Shown here piece after piece: positions 36,607 through 46,710 of a stretch of 64,000 nt of DNA (within the stretch, counting starts at the first letter, position 1; every line of letters starts with the position of its first letter). The notes under the pieces were generated by a model. It was given only the letters and a program-made list of their open reading frames with translations, had not been told where the DNA came from and did not search any database. The stretch comes from Kitagawia praeruptora (Eukaryota; Streptophyta; Magnoliopsida; Apiales; Apiaceae): contig CM075353.1 in NCBI GenBank assembly GCA_037693485.1, forward strand, positions 106,040,501 to 106,104,500, given 5' to 3'. Made by a program: the position numbers and the translations under genes.

Positions 36607-37694
36607 GATAGATAGATTTTATTAATAATTGAAAAATATGGTACGATATTTTCGGATATATATTAATGATTGTAAGATTAGTTTTAAATCAAAAGGGAAA
36701 CATATTTTAATTCGAAAAGAAATATTAATGTTTGGAAGATATGATAAAAGGTAACATTTTCAACTAAAACTAAATATGAAAAAGGCAATCGACTACTTAC
36801 CATTAATTATATTATGTTAGTATTTATTTTAGGTGTTTTAATATATATTTTTCTTTATAATGAAGGGTAAATAAGTAAATTCACGAAGTACCAAAAAATA
36901 GGTACAAAAAAACTGGTACCAATTTATATAATCATTATTTTTTACATAATTTTTAATTTTAATTAATATAATTTAATATACACATGTTTACGGATTATAC
37001 TAATGTTTCTTTATTATAAACAAAGTATATTTTTAATATATTTTATTAATAATTGAAAAATATTGTATGATATTTTCGGGTATATATTAATGATTGTAAG
37101 ATTAGTTTTAAATAAAAAAGGAAACGTATTTTAATTCGAAAGGTAATATTAATGATTGGAAGATATGATAAAAGGTAACATATTCAAATAAAAGTAAATA
37201 TGAAAAAGGCAATCGACTAATTACCATAAATTATATTATGTTAAAATTTATTTTAGGTGTTTTAATATATATTTTTCTTTATAATGAAGGGTACATAAAT
37301 AAATTCACGAAGTACCAAAAAATTGGTACCAAAACTTGCAATGTTTCGGAATTTATATAATAGTATAGATTTTCGAATATATATTAATGATTGTAAGATT
37401 AGTTTTAAATAAAAAAGGAAACGTATTTTAATTCGAAAGGTAATATTAATTATTGGAAGATATGATAAAAGGTAACATCTTCAACTAAAAGTAAATATGA
37501 AAAAGGCAATCGACTAATTATCATTAATTATATTATGTTAAAATTTATTTTAGGTGTTTTAATATATATTTTTCTTTATAATGAAGGATACATAAGTAAA
37601 TTCACGAAGTACCAAAAAACAGGTACCAAAAAATTGGTACAAAAAAACAGGTACCAAAACTTTCAATGTTTCGGAATTTATATAATAGTATAGA
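36607..37694 (-). mobile_element. Tandem Helitron 5'-end units (family A)
   Basis: Repeated ~310-330-bp units, each with ATATATTAATGATTGTAAGA, AGGCAATCGACTA, a GGTACC cluster and a TATATAATAGTATAGA end (at 37369 and 37694). These are truncated copies sharing the family-A 5' end in reverse; none has its own hairpin end. Confidence 0.7.
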
Positions 37695-38960
37695 TTTTAA
37701 TAACAAGAAATTATGTGTGATCATATTATATTTAAACCTAATTTATTGTTAGACTCTATATTTATTTACAAAAAAATTTGATGTAAAAATTAGAATATAA
37801 ATACAATTTTATGTAAAATTATATAAATTTTTATTATTTTTTATAGTATTCCTCATAAAAAAATGACCCACATATACATGCATTGTACATATTTTTTCAA
37901 TATAAACTAAGTTACATTTTGACTTTTCTTTTTACATTATTGCGATGTAACTTTTTGTTAAACAAAAATTGTACATTTAGTCGGTTACATTTGTGTTAGA
38001 AAAAGTCACCATATTTTTTATTAATTTATAATTTATAGTATAGTGCTAAGGTAGATTGTGTCTCCAAAATGAAACTTATACTTTTTTTTTTGAACAATAA
38101 ATGCGAGTTATAGGAAGTAATTTTAAAGATTTAAATTTTGATTGCATTCGTAGTATAATTTTATTAAATTAAATTATTCGATATTTATATCTTTATAATT
38201 TTAAAAAAAGTAGTCTTATTTAAAATAAAAAGTTTTTTTTTCATAAATACCCTTGCCTAGAAATTTGTTTGCAAAAATACTTTTTTCTAAAAAAATTATA
38301 AAAATACCATTTTATTTGACAAAATACCATCTTACTTGTAACTGGAAGTTAAATTTGCATATGTGGCTGCGCAACTGAAAGTTGAATTTTATTTTTTTTC
38401 TAAATTCTTTTTTTCCAACTTCCAGTTGTTTAAAAGGTTATACGGGCTGTGCAGCAGAAAAAAAATTGAAATTCAACTTCAAATTTTCAGTTGAATTCAG
38501 TTGCATATGCAAATGCAACTAAAAATTGAAAATTGAATATCCATTTTTTCCTGCTGAGTAGCCTCAACTTATGTACAACTAGAAGTTCACAAAAATATGA
38601 AAATTCAACTTCCAATTTTCAGTTGCATATGTTGCATATGTTGCATATAAGGTTGCATATGCAACCATCACATTTTTGCAAATAAATTGGTATTTTTGCA
38701 AAAATTTTAAGAAAATGATAAAATCGCAAAAAAACTTTAAAAAAGTAGTATTTTTGGTAAATATCCTAAAATAAATGACATCTAATATAATTTTTCTATA
38801 CCAATTTTTTTAAAAAAAATTAAGAAAGAATTTATTTGTACCAATTAAATAACTCATAAAAATTCTAAAATTTAAACCAAGTAGTGAGAGGCGTCGGCTT
38901 AATGAAGTGTATTTATTTTATTTTATTTTAATTTTTGAGCAGTTTATATATTTTAATTGA
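37695..38960. repeat. Segmental duplication, copy 1
   Basis: Starts TTTTAATAACAAGAAATTAT and ends near TTGAGCAGTTTATATATTTT. Adjacent copy 2 starts with the same words at 38985. Function unknown, no ORF. It carries one insertion absent from copy 2 (38230-38767). Confidence 0.85.
38230..38767. mobile_element. Insertion private to duplication copy 1
   Basis: 538 bp flanked by AAAATAAA (38222-38229 and 38768-38775). Copy 2 has the uninterrupted site TTAGAATAAATGGC (about 41774). The interior holds repeated TTGCATATG and inverted AACTTCCAGTTG/CAACTGAAAGTTG blocks. Eight-bp duplication suggests hAT or a related class; no ORF. Confidence 0.75.
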
Positions 38961-39261
38961 AGTCATTATAAAATCTTAAATATATTTTAATAACAAGAAA
39001 TTATGTGTAATTATAGTATATTTGGACCTAATTTTTTGTTAAATTTTATTTTTGTTTATAAAAAATTTTTGATTTAAAAATTAGAATCTAAATGTAATTT
39101 TATGTAAGATCATATAATTTTTTTATTATTCTTTATAATATTCCTTATAAAATACTAACCTACGTATATTCACAATATACATATATTTTCAATATAAGCA
39201 AGGATACGTTTGGACTTTCATTATTACATTGTTGTGATGTAACCTTTTGTTAAACAATGTC

Positions 39262-39625
39262 AGGGGTCCGTTTCCTAGCAAACATTTGCTAGGGAACTGT
39301 TTCATAACATATGACTTCCGGATCGTTGGAGATTCAACGGTCCTGATTTTTAAAAAAAATTACACCGTATCTCAGAAACTTTTCGCGGTACGGAGAAATT
39401 ACAAAATGTCCTTACTGTTCACGTACCACAGAAAGTTTCTGCGATACGGTGAACAGAAGATTTTTTATGTGAAAAGAGGGGGGCATTTTTGTAATTACCC
39501 CGTATCGCGGAAAGTTTCTGCGGTACGGTGTAATTTTTTTTTAAACCCCAGCCGTTGGATCAACGATCCAACGGCTGGGACACCATATGTTACGAAACAG
39601 TAATATAGCAAATGTTTGCCAGTGA
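39262..39625. mobile_element. Foldback MITE with repeated TTTCTGCGGTACGG motifs
   Basis: Inverted ends: CTAGCAAACATTTGCTAG..CTGTTTCATAACATATG at the left, its relative CATATGTTACGAAACAG..GCAAATGTTTGCCAG at the right. Four internal motifs of GAAAGTTTCTGCGGTACGG type in both orientations. Absent from copy 1 at the matching point. An inverted CCAGCCGTTGGAT pair lies near the right end. The 118-codon frame across it is not convincing as a protein. Confidence 0.75.
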
Positions 39626-39729
39626 CCGTTCACCAACAAAGAATACATATTCAATCAGCTACATTTGTGTCAGAAAAACTCATCATATTTTATATTGATT
39701 GGCGGTCAACTGCATATGTATATTGCAGC

Positions 39730-39997
39730 TAGGGCTGTAAATGAGTCGATACGCTCATGAACAGTTCGGTGTCCGGTTCGAAAAAAGTTCGATTCGAATT
39801 CGGTTCGTTTTGTAAACGAGCCGAACATGAACACGATTTTGAGGTTCCTCTCGTGAATGAGCTGAGCCCAAACACGACATAATTCGGCTCAAAAGTTCGC
39901 GAACAAGTTCCATTATATAGTTCATGAGCAAGTTCGTGAACCTTGTTCGTAAATACGGTTCATGAATAAGTTTGTGCACAAACTTCATATATATATA

Positions 39998-40079
<82 letters not shown>

Positions 40080-40677
40080 CATGAACATATTTCATTAACA
40101 TTTAACAGGAGTTCTTGAATTCACGATAATTTGTAAATAATTGTATAAGTAAGTGTTACGAAATAATATGTTAGTTTATTTTATCTATTCGTTATATGTT
40201 CTTTGTTTAAATTTATCATTTTTTTATTAATAGTAATTAAATTATACATATGTTACTTGGCAAAAAAAATAATTATACATATGTTACATTATAAATTATA
40301 ACATTAGTTCGTTATGTATTAATTTAATTTGATCCAAATTTAATTCGTTGATAAGTCTAAATTTGAAGCATTTCTCAAGTTTTCAATGTTTCATCCCCAA
40401 TTTAATTTTTATTTTAATTGCATTAAAAAATTTTCAGAAGAAAAAGGTTGAGGTGTTCATGAACACTATTCATGAGATATTCGTGAATAGTAGCTCGTTA
40501 AACATGTTCGTGAACTGTTCGCAAACATGTTCGTGAATAAAATTTTTTCTTAACGAGTCGATACACAAACAAAAATAATGGCTTGATCAAAGTTCGAACT
40601 CGAGTTCGATGTATTTATAACGAGCTAATACACGAACAGTGAAGAGCTCGGCTCGGTTCGACTCATTTACAACCCTA
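39730..40677. mobile_element. hAT-type non-autonomous transposon, copy 2
   Basis: TAGGGCTGTAAATGAGTCGA left end and CTCATTTACAACCCTA right end, with a perfect 8-bp duplication ATTGCAGC (39722-39729 and 40678-40685). Closely related to 10532-11632 but without the Stowaway. Its TA microsatellite is expanded. Confidence 0.95.
39987..40076. repeat. (TA)n microsatellite inside hAT copy 2
   Basis: About 90 bp of nearly pure TA. The same position in hAT copy 1 (about 10786-10799) has only ~14 bp, so it expanded after the copies separated. Confidence 0.95.
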
Positions 40678-40685
40678 ATTGCAGC

Positions 40686-40860
40686 ATACCGTACCAATCA
40701 TACCGCACATATGTACTATAGAAAGTTTCTACGGTATATAGAGAGATAGGCCCCCTGTTTTCACACTAAAAATCCTACTATATATATACCGTAAAAATTT
40801 TCTGCGGTACCGTATATTACAACATACATTTGCAGTAGACCATACCCCTTTTATATTAAC
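40686..40860. repeat. Remnant with GTACGG-type motifs
   Basis: Between the hAT element and resumed duplication sequence. Contains GAAAGTTTCTACGGTATA and AATTTTCTGCGGTACCG words like those of the foldback MITE at 39262-39625, in both orientations. Probably a decayed relative. Confidence 0.5.
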
Positions 40861-40893
40861 TTATACTTTATAGTAGAGTGTAAGGTAGACTAT

Positions 40894-41209
40894 GGAAGTG
40901 TTTGACATTGTTGTTCTAGATAGCAATAGTAATAATTTTTTTGAAAAGCAATCGAAAAAGTGTTTAAAAACACTTTTGCCCTAAAACTTGCTTTAGCATG
41001 TCCTTGTTTTTGAAAAAAATCTACTTTTAAGTTTTTTCGGAAAATAGTTGCTTTGCTAGTTTCAATATCAAACCCATCAAAACATTATTTTTATTATTTT
41101 TTTAAATCAAAACATCCACACATCAAAAATATTACCAAACAGTCTTCAGCTTTTTACAACAACACTTTTTATAATATTACAACAATTTTTAACAGAAATC
41201 CCAAAAGAG
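40894..41209. mobile_element. Insertion private to duplication copy 2 (probable hAT MITE)
   Basis: Interrupts the sequence that reads uninterrupted as GGTAGATTGTGTCTCC in copy 1 (about 38052). Starts GGAAGTGTTTGACATTGTTG; AT-rich, no ORF. Ends are not sharply defined. Confidence 0.6.
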
Positions 41210-41231
41210 TATGTCTCCAAAATGATACTTA

Positions 41232-41637
41232 GAGCATCTCCAACCACAAGAAACCCTTAGCTAAAATTAGATAAAAGATACCATAAATAAAAATTATAGA
41301 GATTATCTAAAAAAAACTTGAACTCCAATGGATCAAAGCTGTTAGCTATAATTTTAGATAATTTTACAGGTTGGCTATATTTGTCGAACCTCTATATAGC
41401 TGTAAGAAATCTGTAAGAAGATTCCACATCATTCATTACCATATTGAAGTGATATATTCTATTTATAACAACCTAAATTATTAATAACATACTATTTTTA
41501 AAATATAGCCAACCAATATAGCTAATACCATTGAAGTAAAATGTATTACAGATTCAACAAATTTTACATAATGTCCTACAGGTCCAATTTAGCCAACCAA
41601 TTTTAGCTATTCCCGTTGGAGATGCTCTTATACTTCT
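41232..41637. mobile_element. Tourist-like (PIF/Harbinger) MITE
   Basis: GAGCATCTCCAACCAC at the left and CGTTGGAGATGCTC at the right, flanked by TTA on each side (41229-41231 and 41638-41640). Copy 1 has the empty site AACTTATACTT (about 38079). TTA is the PIF/Harbinger target. Confidence 0.93.
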
Positions 41638-41955
41638 TTTTTTTTTTCTAAAGAAAAATGAAACTTTTAGGAAGCAATTTTAAAGTTTTAAGTTTTGATT
41701 GCATTCGCTGTTTAATTTTTATTAAATTATTCGATATTTACATTTTTATAATTCTATAAAAATTGTCTTATTTAGAATAAATGGCATCTAAAAAAATTAT
41801 ACCAATTCTTTTTTCCAATTAAGAATGAATTTATCTGTACCAATTGAATACTCATAAAAACTCTAAAATTTAAACTAATTAGTGAGAGGATGTCGGTTAA
41901 ATAATTGTGTTTAATTTTTTTAATTTACTTTTGAGCAGTTTATATATTTTAAATA

Positions 41956-42233
41956 TCAACTTTTTTAATAATACTAACACTATTATTATTTTAAAAAATT
42001 CAACAAAAGTACAGTGCTGGCTAATTTTTTTTATATATAATTTTTTATTATTTAATCTATATTATTTAATATTTTAAATTTTATTATTATCGACATAATA
42101 AAGAATATTAAAATATTAATTCAAATCAATTATTCATATAATTAATATAGCCGCGCAAAGCACGGCTTATTTACGTAATTAATTTTTAACCAGTGGTTAG
42201 AGTATGGGATAGTCGCTCAACAAATGGAAAACA
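41956..42233. other. AT-rich spacer with a Helitron-end-like hairpin
   Basis: No gene seen. GCCGCGCAAAGCACGGCTTA at about 42150 resembles a decayed Helitron 3' hairpin and is similar to the one at 54068. Boundaries not resolved. Confidence 0.35.
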
Positions 42234-43575
42234 GGTCCCTGATATCACAATTTGAAGCAAAATGGTCCCAAATATCATAATTCTTGACCCCAAATCAAGG
42301 TTGTAAAAATCGGAACTCGGTCCGACTCGGTTTTGTTTCGAAAAAAAAGTACTCGGAAACTCGGAGAGTACTCGGAATGAGTACTCGGAGAACAAATTGG
42401 ATATTTTTTAATTTTTTTTCTCATATATTAAATTTATTCAATCATATTTTAATGTACATATGTTAAAATTTAGACTTTAACGATAATATATATTATATAT
42501 ATATATACTAATAATAATTATTTAATAACATTAAAACCAATAGATAAATATTAAAAATACGAATAAGTGTAATTCGATTTGACTCCGAAATTCGGAACTC
42601 GGAACTCGGATCGGACGAGGGGTTAAAAACGAATACTCGGAATGAGTACTCAGTTGACTCGGCGATTTTTAGAACCCTGCCCCAAATATAACTTCAAATT
42701 CATCTAGTGTTTTTTTAATTTTTTTTAAACTAACGCTAATGCGTTTAGCGTCTAGCATATAATTTATTTTTTTTATATATAAACACGCTGTATAGTCTAG
42801 CGTTGGGGGAAACGTGACTTTATACGGTGTTTTGGGGAGGGGGAACGCCACTTAATGTGGTGTTTTTGAGTATTTTTCTATTTTTTTTTCTTCTAAATAT
42901 ATATTTGCAAACAATATTAAAAATTTATTATTAAATGGTGAATTAAAATTATGTTTTTCTATTAAGTTGGGCGGCCTGATTTTTGTATTTCCTTAGGAGT
43001 TCAATTATTAACTTTTGTGGTTAAATATTTCCATTATAGGTTTAGAAATATTCGAAATAACGAATAAACCGTATACGAACTTAGGGTTTAGGATTTCCCT
43101 AAACTCCAAACCCTAAACCCTAACTTATCATGACTTTTAAATGCGTTAGCGTTTAAAAATCAGGCCGTCGAATTTAATTTTTTGTTTAGAATTTTTTTAT
43201 TTTATTTGTATTCTATCAGGATTTCAACAGTTAAGTTTTGGGGTTCAACAGTTCCATTTAGGGTTTAGAACTATTCGAAACGATCGTATATATTTAGGAA
43301 AAAAAAAACAAACAAATGCCACATGAAGTGGCGGTACCCCCAACACCATTTCATGTGGCGTTTTGAAGCAATAAAATCACAATTGAGCTAGCGTTTTGAC
43401 AAGCAACACCCAACTTTAATTAGCGTTCTGGTTATTAGTTTAAAAAAAAAACGCTTAACGATTTAGCGTTTTGGTTTTAATTTGAAAACGCTATACGATA
43501 TTTGGTTTTATTGTGCAATTTGGGGCCATCCTTCCGATATTTGGGACCATTTACTTTAAATTTGTGATAGATGGG
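42234..43575. mobile_element. Long-TIR element with AACGCTA/GCGTTTAGCG motifs
   Basis: The left segment (ATGGTCCCAAATATC, GACCCCAAAT, 42262-42295) is inverted at the right (ATTTGGGGCC, GATATTTGGGACCATT, 43517-43552). The interior has many short GCGTTTAGCG/CTAGCGTT words and a short telomere-like CCCTAAACCCTAA patch (43108-43124). No ORF. Interrupted by a hAT MITE at 42296-42679. Class not settled. Confidence 0.6.
42296..42679. mobile_element. hAT MITE with CTCGGA repeats
   Basis: Ends CAAGGTTGTAAAAATCG and CGATTTTTAGAACCCTG are inverted, with 8-bp duplications CCCCAAAT (42288-42295 and 42680-42687). Subterminal ACTCGGAA/GAGTACTCGG words repeat many times at both ends, as in hAT transposase-binding regions. 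Inserted in the TIR of the element above. Confidence 0.9.
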
Positions 43576-43874
43576 ATCAACACTCCTACAAATCAATATC
43601 AAAAACAATAAAATTAAGCCATATTTGTGTCAGCTTTCTGTTGCTGCAGATAGTGTTGATTGACATCTAAATGGAGTTCGGATCTTACTCTTCTCTTACA
43701 ATGAAGTCGATGGTCATTAAATTAAACAAAGCCTAAACTAAAATTCACAAAAAAGGGAGAGAAAGAAAAAAGAACTACTTCAAGCAAACTTAGCTGATGG
43801 ACTTCCAATGAAATGGCGACATGCCTTCCCATAGAACATATTCCTCAAACTAATTCCTAGAAAAGTCTAAAAGA

Positions 43875-46552
43875 TCAAGACTCCGGATTTTGACCCTCAA
43901 GAACGTTTGGTCGACACAGCGCCTCAATCTGCTTGCTAACTTCTGACACTGAAGGCCGCTGATCAGGAAACTGAGCTGCACAATCCATGGCTAGCTGCAA
44001 TAGCTGAACCATTTTTTCTTCAGTATCCTGGGACCTGAGGAGCTCAGTATCAAAGATTTCTGCCGTCCATTCCTCTCTAACTGTTGATTGTACCCATCTA
44101 GGAAGATCTACGCCTTCTTCGTTCAAGAGGGTGTGAGTGGGAGCTTTTCCAGTAAGAAGCTCCAAAAGCAGTACACCAAAGCTATAAACATCAGCCTTCT
44201 GAGAGACTTTGTGAGAGTCGGTTACCTCTGGAGCACGATAACCAGCAATACGGGTGGGAGTGCCTGAGGCTCCGACAAGGCGGGCTAGTCCAAAATCTGA
44301 GACGCGAGCATTATTGGACTCGGTAATGAGGATATTTGATGATTTAATGTCGCCATGGGAGATATCAGGAGCTTGAGAATGCAAGTATTCAATGCCTCGG
44401 GCAGCTCCTAGAGCAATTTTGCACCTGAATTCCCAATCTAAAGGAGTTCTACCAGCTCCTTTGTTTCCTGAAACGGATTTGCATGAAGAAGCACTAGAGT
44501 TTAAGAAGGTGTAATATTTAATAGCATTGGGAAATTAATATGGGCTATGATACCAAATTCAAAACAGTGCAATACCAAAATTAATTTTACTCGATAAAAA
44601 CTAAGATAGCAAATACTTCAGTTGAAGTTACAAAAATATCTTCCAGAAAGAAATCATCATACTTTGCCCTGACAAGTAGCAAACTTTACAAGGACAAAAT
44701 ACTCGGGGGAAGAAAAGAATGAGGAAGTTTAGTTAACTATGCGAATACAGACTATCTTTTAAGAATGACAAGAATGGAAAGCAGTGAAGCTAATCTGAAA
44801 GAATAAGAAAGGATCAGTCAAATTAAAGTACAGAATACTTGCAAAGGAGAACAACTGCAGATTCAATAGTCTTATACCAGAATTTGCAACAAAATGTCAT
44901 AGTGAGGTACAAAGATGAAGATTGTGCGTAAGTACATGCTTTCATTTAAAACAATGCAATGTCATTATTTCCAAGCCCATCGTCTCCTAATCTAATTTAA
45001 CCTTACATGTTACAGGTATGCCAATTGCCATCAAAGATACCTAGTTCCAGTCTTCCTAAATTATGATTTCGGTTTTCTAGTGATTATTATCGTACCTTGT
45101 AGTGGTAATTAATTGCAAATGAAAAGTTCAAATAGGTAAAAAAAAATTAAGTAACAATGAACAAAGTATAGCTTTAATTTGTGTTGGTGAAATAAAGGAA
45201 TTCTAACCATGTAGAAGTGCAGATAGACTCCCCATCGGCATATAGTCATACACTAGAAGCTTCTCATCCACGCTATAATAATAAGCCTTGAGAGGAACCA
45301 AATTCTCATGATCCATAGCTCCAATTGCTTCAATCTTCTCCTTAAACTCGCGCTCAGAAATAATCACATCTTTTAACCTCTTCACAGTCACTACAGTCCC
45401 ATCCTCCAAAACAGCCTTATAGGCTGTCCCAAATGTCCCTTTCCCCAAAACCTCGGCAGAAGCCCTCAACAAATCATCCAAACCAAACACCTTATCCTTC
45501 CCCACACTATTCTCGATAAACACCAACTTCTTCCCCCCATTCCCACTCTCCACGTCCCCTGTACTCATACTCGCTGCAGCACCCGAAACCCCATCCCCTT
45601 TCCCACCCTCATTCTCACCCTTTTTCGCATCCACCGTCTCCCTACTCTCCTTAACTGTCACAACATCACCATAACTAGTCTTCTTACTCTTTTTCTTCCG
45701 ACAACAAACAAACAAAACCACAATAAGCAACAACACTCCAAACACAGAACCAATCACAATTCCCGCAATAGCCCCACCCGATAAACCCCCATTATCATCC
45801 TTCTTCTCATTATCAATCACAATACCCGCCAAAGCCCCATCAGAAATACCCGCGTTAGTACCATTCTTGGTCCCCAAACAAGACTCTTTCAATGGACTAC
45901 CACACAAATGATTCCCAACAAAAGAACTCAAAGGCATTCCTCTCAAACTCTCCGGAATCGACCCATTAAGCAAATTAAACGAAACATTAAACTGTTCCAA
46001 CTTATTCCCCAATTTCCCAAGATCCGGAATCGACCCCGAAAACATATTCCTCTCCAAATACAAACTCCTCAACCGTGTCATCCTATTAAACCTTTCCGAA
46101 ATCTCCCCGGAAAAATTGTTCTCACCCAAATTCAACCTCACAACTCTCTTAAGCCCATACAAAAACCCCGGCAACTCACCCGAAAACTTATTCCCCTGCA
46201 AATAAACATTCCTAAGCACACTACACTCCCTAAGATCACCCGGAAGCTCCCCAACAAGTGCATTGTACCGAAGACTAATAGTCTTGAGCTTGGTTAAGTT
46301 TCCGAAAACACCAACCGGAAGCTCACCCGAAAGCGAAACTCCAGGAAGATGAATAGCCACTACTGTATTGTTTTGGTCACAGTGAATGCCAGTCCACTGA
46401 CATGGGGTTAGTTGGGTGGTGTTCCAGAGTAGAGTACGGCCGCCAACAGCTGACCGGAGAGCTAGAAGAGCTGCTCTGTCAGCAGTTAGATCTGAAGTTA
46501 TAGTGAGTGTTGAGAGTGATAGTACAAGAATGTGGGTGATGAAGAGCAGCAT
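43875..46552 (-). CDS. RLK902: LRR receptor-like kinase, RKL1/RLK902 type
   Basis: Two exons: 46552-45208 and 44467-43875 (intron 45207-44468, GT-AG, splitting Gly449). 645 residues, close to the Arabidopsis RKL1/RLK902 length as I recall it. Order: signal peptide (1-20), LRR N-cap with paired Cys, about five LRRs (70-225), a disulphide-type CGSPLKESC, a Gly-rich linker, one transmembrane helix (about 259-284) followed by basic residues, then a kinase domain. Glycine loop GKGTFGTAYKA (about 370), VKRLK lysine (about 390), HGDIKSSN (486-493), DFG (506-508). The HRD arginine is Gly, so it is a non-RD kinase with possibly weak activity, as in its relatives. It should sit in the plasma membrane with the LRRs outside. 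Upstream start ATG chosen because the signal peptide follows directly. Confidence 0.95.
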
Positions 46553-46710
46553 TGTTGTGTTTTAGAGACTGGGAAGTTGAGGAGTTGAAGTTGAGTTGAG
46601 TAGAGTTGAGCTTGTGTCTTATCTTCAGAGTGTGTAGTGTGGATTTGGTTTGTTTTTAGAATGATGACAAATATATGGGGAGTGAGGTTTCCAACTTTCC
46701 ATTATGAAGC
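46553..46710 (-). promoter_or_regulatory. 5' UTR/core promoter region of the receptor kinase
   Basis: Read on the minus strand, CCATATATTTG (about 46668-46678) is the nearest TATA-like element, ~115 bp upstream of the ATG. The stretch between it and the ATG is rich in CAACTC/TCAACT repeats. Position fits; not proven. Confidence 0.4.

Larger units (their letters stand above)
38985..41955. repeat. Segmental duplication, copy 2 (expanded by insertions)
   Basis: Matches 37695-38960 in pieces: about 38985-39258, 39640-39720, 40850-40893, 41210-41228 and 41641-41955. Between the pieces lie four insertions absent from copy 1. Without them it would be about the same length as copy 1 without its own insertion. 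Confidence 0.85.

Noticed and set aside
39247..39603. 118-codon frame resembling a protein gene
   Set aside because: It runs across a foldback MITE and is read from inverted motifs; no domain, no splice context, and it is absent from the sister duplication.
43083..43124. Telomere-like AAACCCTAAACCCTAA, possible interstitial telomere
   Set aside because: Only two to three units, lying in the interior of a TIR element; too short for a telomeric relic.
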